This document shows positions 50,558 through 58,750 of a stretch of 64,000 nt of DNA, in pieces. The notes below the pieces were generated by a model. That model had not been told where the DNA came from. It saw nothing but the letters and a program-made list of their open reading frames with translations, and did no database searches. Position 1 is the first letter of the stretch, and each line of letters starts with the position of its first letter. Source of the DNA: Foliimonas ilicis (GTDB lineage: Bacteria > Pseudomonadota > Alphaproteobacteria > Rhizobiales > Rhizobiaceae); assembly GCF_039939195.1 (NCBI RefSeq), contig NZ_JBDUUH010000012.1:62001-126000 (forward strand). Direction: 5' to 3'. Both the position numbers and the translations under genes were made by a program.

Positions 50558-51661
50558 ATGGGTTTCAAATGCGGCATCGTTGGGCTGCCAAACGTCGGCA
50601 AGTCCACGCTCTTCAACGCCCTGACCAGAACGGCGGCGGCGCAGGCGGCGAACTATCCCTTCTGCACGATCGAGCCGAACACAGGCGAAGTGGCCGTGCC
50701 GGACCCGCGCCTGCGCAAGATCGCCGACATCGCAAAGTCCAAGGAAATCATCCCCACCCGCATTTCCTTCGTGGACATTGCAGGCCTCGTGCGTGGGGCT
50801 TCCAAGGGCGAAGGCCTGGGCAACCAGTTCCTCGCCAATATCCGTGAAGTTGACGCGATCGTGCATGTGCTGCGTTGCTTCGAAGATGACGACATCACCC
50901 ATGTCGAAGGCCGCATCGATCCTGTGGCCGACGCCGAGACTGTCGAAACCGAATTGATGCTCTCCGATCTGGAAAGCCTCGAGCGTCGCATCGTGCAGTT
51001 CCGCAAGCGTGCCTCCAGCAAGGACAAGGAAGCGACGACCGTTCTTCCGATGATGGAAAGCTCGCTGGAGCTTTTGCAGGCCGGCAAGCCGGTGCGCCTG
51101 CTTCTGGACGGCATCGCCGCTGAAGACCTCGTAATCCTTCAGGAACTGAACCTGCTGACCTCGAAGCCCGTTCTTTACGTTTGCAACGTAGCCGAGGCGG
51201 ATGCTGCCAAGGGCAACGAGCACACGCAGGCCGTCGAGAAGATGGCAAAGGCCCAGGGTGCGCGTACTGTCGTCATCTCGGCCGCCATCGAAGCCGAAGT
51301 CGCGCAGCTTCCCGATGAAGAAGCGACCGAATTTCTGGCCGATCTCGGCCTCGAAGAACCCGGCCTCGACCGTCTCATTCGCGAGGGCTACGAGCTGCTC
51401 GACCTGATCACCTATTTCACTGCAGGACCGAAGGAAACACGCGCCTGGACCGTGGAAAAGGGTTCCAAGGCACCGCAGGCGGCTGGCGTCATCCACACGG
51501 ATTTCGAGCGCGGCTTCATTCGCGCGCAGACTATCGCCTTCAACGATTTTGTGACGCTGGGCGGCGAAGTCGCGGCCAAGGAAGCGGGCAAGGCACGCGA
51601 CGAAGGCAAGGAATATGTGGTGCAGGACGGCGACGTCATGCTCTTCAAATTCAATACATAG
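50558..51661 (+). CDS. ychF: Ribosome-binding ATPase YchF
   Basis: The protein has 367 residues. It is an Obg-family P-loop protein that prefers ATP. G1 is GLPNVGKSTL, G2/G3 include YPFCTIEPNTGEV and VDIAGLVRGASKGEGLGNQF. A helical insert precedes the C-terminal TGS domain (LDLITYFTAGPKETRAWTVE and HTDFERGFIRAQTIAFND). YchF binds ribosomes and takes part in stress responses. It is placed downstream of pth as in many alphaproteobacteria. Confidence 0.95.
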   Translation: MGFKCGIVGLPNVGKSTLFNALTRTAAAQAANYPFCTIEPNTGEVAVPDPRLRKIADIAKSKEIIPTRISFVDIAGLVRGASKGEGLGNQFLANIREVDAIVHVLRCFEDDDITHVEGRIDPVADAETVETELMLSDLESLERRIVQFRKRASSKDKEATTVLPMMESSLELLQAGKPVRLLLDGIAAEDLVILQELNLLTSKPVLYVCNVAEADAAKGNEHTQAVEKMAKAQGARTVVISAAIEAEVAQLPDEEATEFLADLGLEEPGLDRLIREGYELLDLITYFTAGPKETRAWTVEKGSKAPQAAGVIHTDFERGFIRAQTIAFNDFVTLGGEVAAKEAGKARDEGKEYVVQDGDVMLFKFNT

Positions 51662-51761
51662 GACCAACCGGCATTCATCGATCGGTCCTGGCCTCACTTC
51701 GCCTTGCGACATCTCGCAAGGCGCTCCATCCTAGCCCGCAAGGAATGGACAGGATTCAGGC

Positions 51762-52229
51762 ATGAACGATTTGACGTGGGCTTACGAGGATTTTGCCGAA
51801 GGCGGAACGATCGACCTCGGTTCGAAAGTCGTGACCGCAGCAGAAATCATCGATTTCGCGGGACAATTCGACCCGCAGCCCATGCATCTCGACGAAGAAG
51901 CCGGAAAGGCCAGCATCCTCGGCGGGCTTTCCGCCTCGGGCTGGCACACAAGCGCGATGTTCATGCGGATGCTCTGTGACAGCCTGCTGCTCGATTCCAC
52001 CTCGCAAGGCTCACCGGGCATCGACTACGTGAAATGGAAAAAGCCGGTGCTTGCCGGCGACGAATTGCGTGCGGAGGCCGTGATACTTTCCAAACGCGTC
52101 TCGAAATCCCGGCCCAATCTGGGCTTCGTGACGATGCGCTCGGAACTGTTCAACCAGAATGGCGACAGCGTATTCGAGCTTCAGAACACAGGCATGTTCC
52201 TGACCCGCGAAATGGCAGGTGCAAAATGA
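51762..52229 (+). CDS. MaoC-family dehydratase, gene 1
   Basis: The protein has 155 residues with a hotdog fold. MaoC features are VTAAEIIDFAGQFDPQPMHL, a hydratase-like Asp/His pair in DPQPMHLD, and GLSASGWHTSAMFMRML. The family hydrates enoyl-CoA or acts as nodulation-type acyl hydratases; substrate unknown. The next gene overlaps by ATGA and is a paralogue, so the two likely form a heterodimer. Confidence 0.86.
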   Translation: MNDLTWAYEDFAEGGTIDLGSKVVTAAEIIDFAGQFDPQPMHLDEEAGKASILGGLSASGWHTSAMFMRMLCDSLLLDSTSQGSPGIDYVKWKKPVLAGDELRAEAVILSKRVSKSRPNLGFVTMRSELFNQNGDSVFELQNTGMFLTREMAGAK

Positions 52230-52687
52230 CGCTCGACGAATTTTTCGGGATTGGCGAGACGGTTACGCTCGGATCGCACCTTTTCACGCCGGAAGAGATC
52301 GTGGCTTTCGCGACGAAATATGACCCGCAACCGTTCCACATAGATGCGGAAAAGGCGAAGAACAGCGTGTTCGGCAGCCTCTGTGCTTCCGGTTGGCATA
52401 CCGCCGCGATGTGGATGCGCTACAATCTTCAAAAGCCCAGCCCGAATGGCTGGCAAAGCGAAACGCCGGAACCCGAATTCGGCCCCTCGCCCGGCTTCAA
52501 GAACCTCAAATGGCTGAAGCCTGTCTATGCGGGCGAAACGATCACCTTCAAGCGCACTGGCCTTGCCCATCGCCCGATTGCCAGCCGACCCGGCTGGCGG
52601 CTTTTGAGCATCATCGCGGAAGCCTTCGATTCGACGGGTGATAAGGTGCTGGAATTCGAGAGCGCGGTGTTGGTTAAGGCTGGTTGA
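52226..52687 (+). CDS. MaoC-family dehydratase, gene 2
   Basis: The protein has 153 residues, a paralogue of gene 1 with LGSHLFTPEEIVAFATKYDP, DPQPFHIDAEKAKN, CASGWHTAAMWMRYNL and FKNLKWLKPVYAGETI. The catalytic Asp and His are kept. The ATG overlaps the previous stop. Two adjacent half-size MaoC proteins often assemble together. It ends 20 bases before a long palindrome. Confidence 0.86.
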   Translation: MTLDEFFGIGETVTLGSHLFTPEEIVAFATKYDPQPFHIDAEKAKNSVFGSLCASGWHTAAMWMRYNLQKPSPNGWQSETPEPEFGPSPGFKNLKWLKPVYAGETITFKRTGLAHRPIASRPGWRLLSIIAEAFDSTGDKVLEFESAVLVKAG

Positions 52688-52707
52688 GAGCGGTCCATTC
52701 TGGCTAC

Positions 52708-52947
52708 TAACGCCCTTCATTTTTTAATAAAATCGCTGGCGGGACAGCACCCCCCTCTGCCCTGCCGGGCATCTCCCCCTCAAGGGGGGAGATTGGCTGA
52801 CATCGATATCCGCCTTCATTCTACAACGTCGGCAATTGATGCTCCGCGCTGATGACAAGATAATCTCCCCCCTTGAGGGGGAGATGCCCGGCAGGGCAGA
52901 GGGGGGAGATGTCCCGCCTGCGTTTTATTAAAAAATGAAGGGCGTTA
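52708..52947. repeat. Long palindromic element, type C, copy 4, with extended arms
   Basis: In addition to the usual arms (CACCCCCCTCTGCCCTGCC and inverse), the outermost 25 bases are also perfect inverted copies: TAACGCCCTTCATTTTTTAA continuing TAAAA at 52708-52732 and the inverse at 52923-52947. Both ends thus carry the same terminal sequence (CTTCATTTTTTA...GGCGGGACAG). The last three bases are the stop codon of apt. It lies between the convergent maoC and apt genes. Confidence 0.92.
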
Positions 52948-53490
52948 GTGCCCGTCGAAACCAATCAGCGTCCGCACCGGCACGTCCAGCGCCTCCAGCT
53001 TGGCACGACCGCCGAGGTCCGGCAGATCGATCACAAAGCAGGCCGCGACGATCTCCGCTCCCATCTGACGCAGAAGCTTCACAGCGCCCTCTGCGGTGCC
53101 GCCAGTGGCAATCAGATCGTCGATCAGGATCACCTTCTCGCCGGGGCTGACCGCGTCCTTGTGCATCTCCATCTCGTCCAGACCATATTCCAGACTGTAG
53201 GCAACGCGCACTGTCTCGTGCGGCAGCTTGCCCTTCTTGCGGATAGGCACGAAGCCGGCCGAAAGCTGATGCGCTATCGCGCCGCCGAGGATGAAGCCGC
53301 GGGCTTCGATGCCCGCGATCTTGTCGATCTTCGCACCGGCGTATGGGTGGACGAGTTCGTCTATGGCGCGGCGAAAGGCACGCGCATTGCCGAGCAAGGT
53401 CGTGATGTCCCGGAACAGGATGCCGGGTTTCGGATAATCGGGAATGGTACGGATCGCCGCGAGCAGCGTTTCTTCCACCGATTGATTCAT
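52945..53490 (-). CDS. apt: Adenine phosphoribosyltransferase
   Basis: The protein has 181 residues. It salvages adenine with PRPP to AMP. Features are TIPDYPKPGILFRDITTLLG, AGIEARGFILGGAIAHQL, FVPIRKKGKLP and the PRPP loop VILIDDLIATGGTAEGAV. The stop codon TAA is formed by the last three bases of the palindromic element at 52708-52947. It lies next to the bc1 operon, in the same direction. Confidence 0.96.
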   Translation of the reverse strand: MNQSVEETLLAAIRTIPDYPKPGILFRDITTLLGNARAFRRAIDELVHPYAGAKIDKIAGIEARGFILGGAIAHQLSAGFVPIRKKGKLPHETVRVAYSLEYGLDEMEMHKDAVSPGEKVILIDDLIATGGTAEGAVKLLRQMGAEIVAACFVIDLPDLGGRAKLEALDVPVRTLIGFDGH

Positions 53491-53541
53491 GGTTCAGCCG
53501 ATCCTGTTGCAATCTATTGATGACGCGCATGCGCAAAAAAG

Positions 53542-53567
53542 AAAAGGGCGCATGATGCGCCCTTTTT
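53542..53567. terminator. Terminator of the cytochrome bc1 operon
   Basis: On the minus strand AAAAGGGCGCAT / ATGCGCCCTTTT is followed by a short T run. It lies 20 bases past the petC stop and upstream of apt. Confidence 0.85.
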
Positions 53568-53587
53568 ATGGAGTTTAGCTTTGCCGC

Positions 53588-54448
53588 TTAGTGAGCGACG
53601 TTCGCCCAGACCTTGCGCTTGGTCGCATAAACGAGGCCGATGAAGAGCAGCAGGAAGACGATAACCCGGAAGCCGGTCTGCTTGCGCGCTTCAAGATGCG
53701 GCTCTGCAGCCCACATCAGGAATGCCGAAACGTCGCGCGAATACTGATCGACGGTTTCGGGCGTGCCGTCTTCGTAGGTCACCTGACCATCGTTGATCGG
53801 CTTGGCCATCGCCAGCGACTTGCCCGCGATGAAGTACGGGTTGTAGTGCGTGCCTTCCGCAACTTCCATGCCTTCCGGCGGCGTCTCGTCATAGCCGGTC
53901 AGAAGTGCGTGGATGTAGTCCGGGCCATTTTCCGCATACTGCGTGAAGATGTCGAACACGAAGGTCGGGAAACCACGCTCGACGCCCCGCGCCTTTGCAA
54001 TGAGCGAGAAGTCCGGGGGTGCAGCACCGTTGTTGGATGCCGCAGCCGCTTCATGGTTCGCATATGGCGACGGGAAGTGATCCGAAGGAAGTGCGGGGCG
54101 CTGGAACATTTCGCCATCCGCATCCGGCCCGTCCGTCACTTCATACTCAGCCGCAAGCGCCTTGATCTGCGCTTCCGAGTAGCCGAGATCGGAAAGTGTG
54201 CGGAACGCCACCAGATTCATGGAGTGGCAAGCCGAGCAGACTTCCTTGTAGATCTTCAGGCCGCGCTGGAGCTGGCCCTTGTCATAGGTGCCGAAAGGAC
54301 CTGCGAAGGACCATTTCATCTCTTCGGGCTTGTGGATCGGATAGTGCGTCGGCTCCGCCTCGCTGTGCTCCTCCTGCGCGAACGCGCTTCCGGATGCACC
54401 GACGATGAGAAGGCCGATAACCGCCAATCCGCTGAGAATCTTTTTCAT
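53588..54448 (-). CDS. petC: Cytochrome c1
   Basis: The protein has 286 residues. A signal peptide ends AFA near residue 25. The heme c site is C71-S-A-C74-H75 (VCSACHSMNLVAFRTL). A later methionine region (PYFIAGKSLAMAKPI) gives the sixth ligand. The C-terminal membrane anchor is FRVIVFLLLFIGLVYATKRK. It is part of the cytochrome bc1 complex in the inner membrane. It is the last gene of petA-petB-petC. Confidence 0.96.
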   Translation of the reverse strand: MKKILSGLAVIGLLIVGASGSAFAQEEHSEAEPTHYPIHKPEEMKWSFAGPFGTYDKGQLQRGLKIYKEVCSACHSMNLVAFRTLSDLGYSEAQIKALAAEYEVTDGPDADGEMFQRPALPSDHFPSPYANHEAAAASNNGAAPPDFSLIAKARGVERGFPTFVFDIFTQYAENGPDYIHALLTGYDETPPEGMEVAEGTHYNPYFIAGKSLAMAKPINDGQVTYEDGTPETVDQYSRDVSAFLMWAAEPHLEARKQTGFRVIVFLLLFIGLVYATKRKVWANVAH

Positions 54449-54475
54449 GTGAATTCCTTCCAGATTCCCTGCAAC

Positions 54476-55780
54476 TCAGCCTTTGGTTTCGGGCGATGCG
54501 GCAGCGCCTGCCGGTTGCACCGAAGCCTTGCCTTTGTTCTTTTCCAACACTGCTTCCGTAATCGAATTCGGAAGGCGTCGCGGCGTCTCTATCAGGCCCA
54601 GAACAGGCATGATGACGATGAAGAAGCCGAAATAGTAGAGCGTGCCGATCTGCGAAAGGATGACGTAGACACCTTCCGCCGGGCGCGAGCCAAGCCAGCC
54701 CAGGAAGATCGCGTTGATCACGAACAGCCAGAAGAACAGCTTGTACCAGGGACGGTAGACCGCCGAGCGAACCTTCGACGTGTCGAGCCACGGCACGAAG
54801 AACAGCACTGCGATTGCGCCGAACATTGCAAGCACGCCGCCGAGCTTCGAGTCGATCGGGCCGATGTTGAAGGTGATGGCGCGCAGGATCGCGTAGAATG
54901 GCAGATAGTACCATTCAGGAACGATGTGCGCAGGCGTCTTCAACGCGTCCGCTTCGATGTAGTTGTCGGGGTGGCCGAGGAAGTTCGGCAGATAGAACAC
55001 GAAGTAGGCGAACAGCAGCAGGAACACCAGCATGCCGAGCGCGTCCTTGACGGTAGCGTAAGGCGTGAAGGCGACCGTATCCGTCTTCGACTTGACTTCG
55101 ATGCCGGTCGGGTTCGACTGGCCAGTCACATGCAGCGCCCAGACGTGCAGAACGACGACGCCTGCAATCATGAACGGCAACAGATAGTGAAGGGCGAAGA
55201 AGCGGTTCAGCGTCGGATTGTCGACCGCGAAGCCGCCGAGCAGAAGCTGCTGCACCCAATCGCCGACAAGCGGGATAGCCGTGAAGAAGCCGGTGATGAC
55301 GGTCGCACCCCAGAAGCTCATCTGGCCCCAAGGCAGAACGTAACCCATGAAACCCGTGGCCATCATGAGGAGATAGATGATGCAGCCAAGGATCCACAAA
55401 AGCTCGCGTGGAGCCTTGTACGAGCCGTAATAAAGGCCGCGCATGATGTGAACGTATACGGCGATGAAGAACATCGACGCACCGTTCGAGTGCATATAGC
55501 GCAGAAGCCAGCCCGAATTCACGTCGCGCATGATCTTCTCGACGGACTTGAAGGCAAGCCCGGTATCGGCCGCATAATGCATGGCCAGCACGACGCCGGT
55601 CAGGATCTGGGCGACCAGCATGATCGAGAGAATGCCGCCGAACGTGTAGGCGTAATTCAGATTGCGCGGAACCGGGTAGGACACGAATGAATCGTGCACC
55701 AGACGCGGCAATGGCAAGCGCGCGTCGAACCAGCGTTCAATGCCCGTCTTGGGCGTATAGGTAGAGTGTCCACCGCTCAT
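54476..55780 (-). CDS. petB: Cytochrome b of the bc1 complex
   Basis: The protein has 434 residues with eight membrane helices. Features are VPRNLNYAYTFGGILSIMLV, HSNGASMFFIAVYVHIMRGL, GYVLPWGQMSFWGATVITGF and the Qo-site motif PEWYYLPFYAILR. Heme ligands are histidines of helices two and four (HYAADTG; LHVWALHV). The C-terminus has a short Ala/Pro tail. Here cytochrome b and c1 are separate genes, unlike the fused fbcH of Bradyrhizobium. Confidence 0.97.
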   Translation of the reverse strand: MSGGHSTYTPKTGIERWFDARLPLPRLVHDSFVSYPVPRNLNYAYTFGGILSIMLVAQILTGVVLAMHYAADTGLAFKSVEKIMRDVNSGWLLRYMHSNGASMFFIAVYVHIMRGLYYGSYKAPRELLWILGCIIYLLMMATGFMGYVLPWGQMSFWGATVITGFFTAIPLVGDWVQQLLLGGFAVDNPTLNRFFALHYLLPFMIAGVVVLHVWALHVTGQSNPTGIEVKSKTDTVAFTPYATVKDALGMLVFLLLFAYFVFYLPNFLGHPDNYIEADALKTPAHIVPEWYYLPFYAILRAITFNIGPIDSKLGGVLAMFGAIAVLFFVPWLDTSKVRSAVYRPWYKLFFWLFVINAIFLGWLGSRPAEGVYVILSQIGTLYYFGFFIVIMPVLGLIETPRRLPNSITEAVLEKNKGKASVQPAGAAASPETKG

Positions 55781-55801
55781 GGAAAAATTCCCCCTCTGAC
55801 C

Positions 55802-56365
55802 TTAGCCGATCCGGATTTTAGTGTCGGAAATGAATTCAAATGCTGGAATGTGCAGGTTTTCCGGTGCCGGACCTTTACGGATACGGCCTGCCGTATCGTA
55901 ATGCGAACCGTGGCACGGGCAGAACCAGCCACCGAAATCGCCCTGCTGACCGAGTGGCACGCAACCAAGATGCGTGCACGAGCCGATCATGACGATCCAG
56001 TTTTCCTTGCCCTCGCCTGCCGTACGATCAATGTCGGTGGCGGGAGCAGCAGCGTCGAGATTTGCATTGCGCGCCACAGGGTCCTTGAGATCGGCCAGCG
56101 CAACAGCGTTGGCTTCCTCGATTTCCTTGGGCGTGCGGTTGCGAATGAAAATAGGCTTGCCGCGCCATTTGGCAGTCAGGGACATGCCGGCCTGCAGCGA
56201 AGAAACATCGACCTCGATCGTGGCCATAGCCAGCGTCGACGCGTCTGGACGCATCTGGTCGATGAACGGCCAGGCAACGCCTGCCGCACCAACAACGCCT
56301 GCCATACCTGTGGCGACGTAGAGAAAATCGCGGCGCGTAGGCTCGCTTGTATCGGTTGCGCTCAC
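55802..56365 (-). CDS. petA: Ubiquinol-cytochrome c reductase Rieske iron-sulfur subunit
   Basis: The protein has 187 residues. A Tat-type signal anchor TRRDFLYVATGMAGVVGAAG is followed by the soluble domain. The [2Fe-2S] cluster motifs are CTHLGC and CPCHGSHYD. It receives electrons from ubiquinol in the bc1 complex, with its domain in the periplasm. First gene of the petABC operon. Confidence 0.97.
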   Translation of the reverse strand: MSATDTSEPTRRDFLYVATGMAGVVGAAGVAWPFIDQMRPDASTLAMATIEVDVSSLQAGMSLTAKWRGKPIFIRNRTPKEIEEANAVALADLKDPVARNANLDAAAPATDIDRTAGEGKENWIVMIGSCTHLGCVPLGQQGDFGGWFCPCHGSHYDTAGRIRKGPAPENLHIPAFEFISDTKIRIG

Positions 56366-56580
56366 GGGACTCTGATCCTTTCGTCACATGATCGCCGAAG
56401 GTAGAGCCATCCCCGCTCTTGCACGCCGCCCGACAGCGCATGGCAACAGGCTAGCGAATTCCTTCGGCATTTGGGGTTTGGTTTATGCGCGAAGCAGGCT
56501 CTTGTCCAGACGCCACAAGAGCCAAGGGCAGATTGTCGCGGGGGTATTCCAGAGCCTTTTTCACAGGCCCGCGAAAAGAT

Positions 56581-56874
56581 TCAGCGCGCTCCGAGACGCG
56601 CAAGCACCTGCCGCGGAATATCGTATTCGCGAATGATGTCGTCGTGCCGGCGCATCCCGCAAAGCTCACGCTGTATGAAATAGGCGTAAACAGCGTCGGC
56701 CGCATCCTTCAAAAGCCTGGCCTGCCTGCCTTCCCGCGTGTTTTCGCGCAGCACTTTCAGCGCATCGCGCATCCGATGTTCAGTCCTGCCGAGCGACGAC
56801 GCCTTTTCGGCGAGCATTTCATATTCGAGAACGTCGAAACCATTATCGGGCAGGCCGGGCAGGCGAAACGACAT
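56581..56874 (-). CDS. DUF6665-like small helical protein
   Basis: The protein has 97 residues. It reads FDVLEYEMLAEKASSLGRTE, RMRDALKVLRENTREGRQAR and DAADAVYAYFIQRELCGMRR, all predicted helical, matching a family seen beside transport genes in Hyphomicrobiales (DUF6665 type). Function unknown. GGAG seven bases before ATG 56874 partly overlaps the stop of the ABC transporter gene, so it is the last gene of that operon. The ATG at 56970 is unlikely. Confidence 0.75.
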   Translation of the reverse strand: MSFRLPGLPDNGFDVLEYEMLAEKASSLGRTEHRMRDALKVLRENTREGRQARLLKDAADAVYAYFIQRELCGMRRHDDIIREYDIPRQVLARLGAR

Positions 56875-56878
56875 CGTA

Positions 56879-58750
56879 TTACTCCGCAGCCAGCCTGTCC
56901 GGCAGGAAGCCGCCGGACTGACGTTTCCACAGATGCGCGTAGAGGCCGTCGCTGGCGATGAGATCGTCATGCGTGCCCTCCTCTACGATTCTGCCCGCAT
57001 CCACGACGATCAGCCGGTCGAGTGCCGCGATGGTCGAGAGCCGGTGCGCGATGGCAATCACCGTCTTGCCTTCCATGAGGCGGTAGAGATTGTCCTGGAT
57101 CGCGGCTTCGACTTCCGAATCGAGCGCCGATGTCGCCTCGTCCAGAATGAGGATCGGCGCGTCCTTCAGCATCATGCGCGCGATTGCCAGACGCTGGCGT
57201 TGACCGCCAGAAAGCTTGACGCCGCGCTCGCCGACAAACGCGTCATAAGCCTTGCGGCCGCGCGAATCTTCCACATCCATAATGAAGTCGTGCGCCGAAG
57301 CACGCTTGGCCGCAGCGATGATCTCGTCTTCTGTCGCGCCCGGCTTCGCATAGGCGATGTTGTCGCGAATGGAGCGATGCATGAGCATCGGGTCCTGGCT
57401 GACGACACCGAACTGCGCGCGCAAAGATGCCTGCGTGACTTTACTTATATCCTGTCCGTCGAGCCGGATCGTACCTCCCTGAACGTCGAAAAGGCGCAGT
57501 GCGAGATTGACGATCGTCGTCTTACCGGCACCCGAAGGGCCGATGATGGCAACCCGCTCGCCCGGCTTTATATGCAGGTTCAGATTGTCGATGATGCCGC
57601 CTTCCCTGCCATAGTGGAAGGTGACGTTTTCAAAGCGCAGATCGCCCTTCACCCGCGGCAGCAAAACGGCGTTCGGCGCGTCTTTCAGATTGGGCTCGAC
57701 GGAAACCGTTCCGGTTGCATCCTGCACGGTCGCATAGGAGCGGATCAGGCCGTTGATGTTGAACATCACATAGCCGGACATCTGGTTGAGACGGAATACC
57801 AGGCCGATAGCCGCGGCGATCTCACCGGTCGTGGCAATTCCGTTCATCCAGCTCTTGATGGCGAGCATGACGACCGCCGCCATCATGAAGCCATTGAGAA
57901 TGGCGACGGCCGCCCGAACGCTGGTGACGGCGCGCGTCATCTTGGTCAGCGCTTCGAGGAAGCGCTCCATGCCTTCGCGCACATAGGCATGCTCGCGCCG
58001 CCCGCTGTCGAACAGTTTGACGGCGAGAATATTGGTGAAGGCATCGACCATACGCCCGTTGAGAACGGAGCGCTCGTCGGCAGTGCGGCGCCCGGCTGCG
58101 CGCAAGGGTGGCAGGAGGAACCACGCCGCCGCGAAATAGCTCGCCAGCCAGATGATAAGTACCAGGCCAAGCATTGGGTCGAGCGTGGAAAGAATCGTTC
58201 CCGCCAGAATGACGAAGGTCAAAAAGCTCCACATGGTCTGGAGCGTCGAGGTCACGAAATCGCCGGTCGCCTCACCGCCCTGCAGGATTTTCGTCGCGAT
58301 ACGTCCGGCGAAATCGTTCTGATAGAAGTCGTAGGGCTGCTCCATAACGCGGCGAAACGCCTGCCAGCGTACGAGTTGATAGAAATGCGGAGTGACCATC
58401 TGCTGCTCGACCACCGCATTGGCGATCATGACCAGGGCGCGTATGACGAGGATCAGCAGCAAAAACACCGTCAGATGCGGCCAGTAATCCTGCAAAAGCG
58501 TTGTTGGCGAAGATTTGTCGAGAATGTCGATCAGCCAGCCGACCGACCAATAGAGCGCGGCCTCGACTGCGCCCGAAAGGCCGCCGACAATCAACAGAAG
58601 AAAGAATGGCCATTTGGCCTGCCGCGCGAAGAACAGGATGAATTCGAGAGCGTCTTTGGGCAGCACCTCGCGTTCCGTATCCGCGAACGGATCGATTACG
58701 CCTTCGGCGCGACGCCAAAGGCGCTCGCGAATTCCTGTTTCTTCACTCAT
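56879..58750 (-). CDS. ABC exporter half-transporter (permease-ATPase), second unit
   Basis: The protein has 623 residues. The N-terminal membrane domain has six helices (FLLLIVGGLSGAVEAALYWS onward) of type I exporter fold with coupling helix region DFYQNDFAGRIATKIL. The ATPase domain has Walker A GPSGAGKTT, signature LSGGQRQRLAIAR, Walker B ILILDEATSALDSE and H-loop IAHRLS. It overlaps the preceding paralogue by ATGA, and the two are of equal length and similar, so a heterodimeric exporter is likely. The substrate is unknown. Confidence 0.9.
   Translation of the reverse strand: MSEETGIRERLWRRAEGVIDPFADTEREVLPKDALEFILFFARQAKWPFFLLLIVGGLSGAVEAALYWSVGWLIDILDKSSPTTLLQDYWPHLTVFLLLILVIRALVMIANAVVEQQMVTPHFYQLVRWQAFRRVMEQPYDFYQNDFAGRIATKILQGGEATGDFVTSTLQTMWSFLTFVILAGTILSTLDPMLGLVLIIWLASYFAAAWFLLPPLRAAGRRTADERSVLNGRMVDAFTNILAVKLFDSGRREHAYVREGMERFLEALTKMTRAVTSVRAAVAILNGFMMAAVVMLAIKSWMNGIATTGEIAAAIGLVFRLNQMSGYVMFNINGLIRSYATVQDATGTVSVEPNLKDAPNAVLLPRVKGDLRFENVTFHYGREGGIIDNLNLHIKPGERVAIIGPSGAGKTTIVNLALRLFDVQGGTIRLDGQDISKVTQASLRAQFGVVSQDPMLMHRSIRDNIAYAKPGATEDEIIAAAKRASAHDFIMDVEDSRGRKAYDAFVGERGVKLSGGQRQRLAIARMMLKDAPILILDEATSALDSEVEAAIQDNLYRLMEGKTVIAIAHRLSTIAALDRLIVVDAGRIVEEGTHDDLIASDGLYAHLWKRQSGGFLPDRLAAE

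Noticed and set aside
53591..55690. 699-codon plus-strand frame
   Set aside because: It is antisense to petC and petB, which are certain genes.
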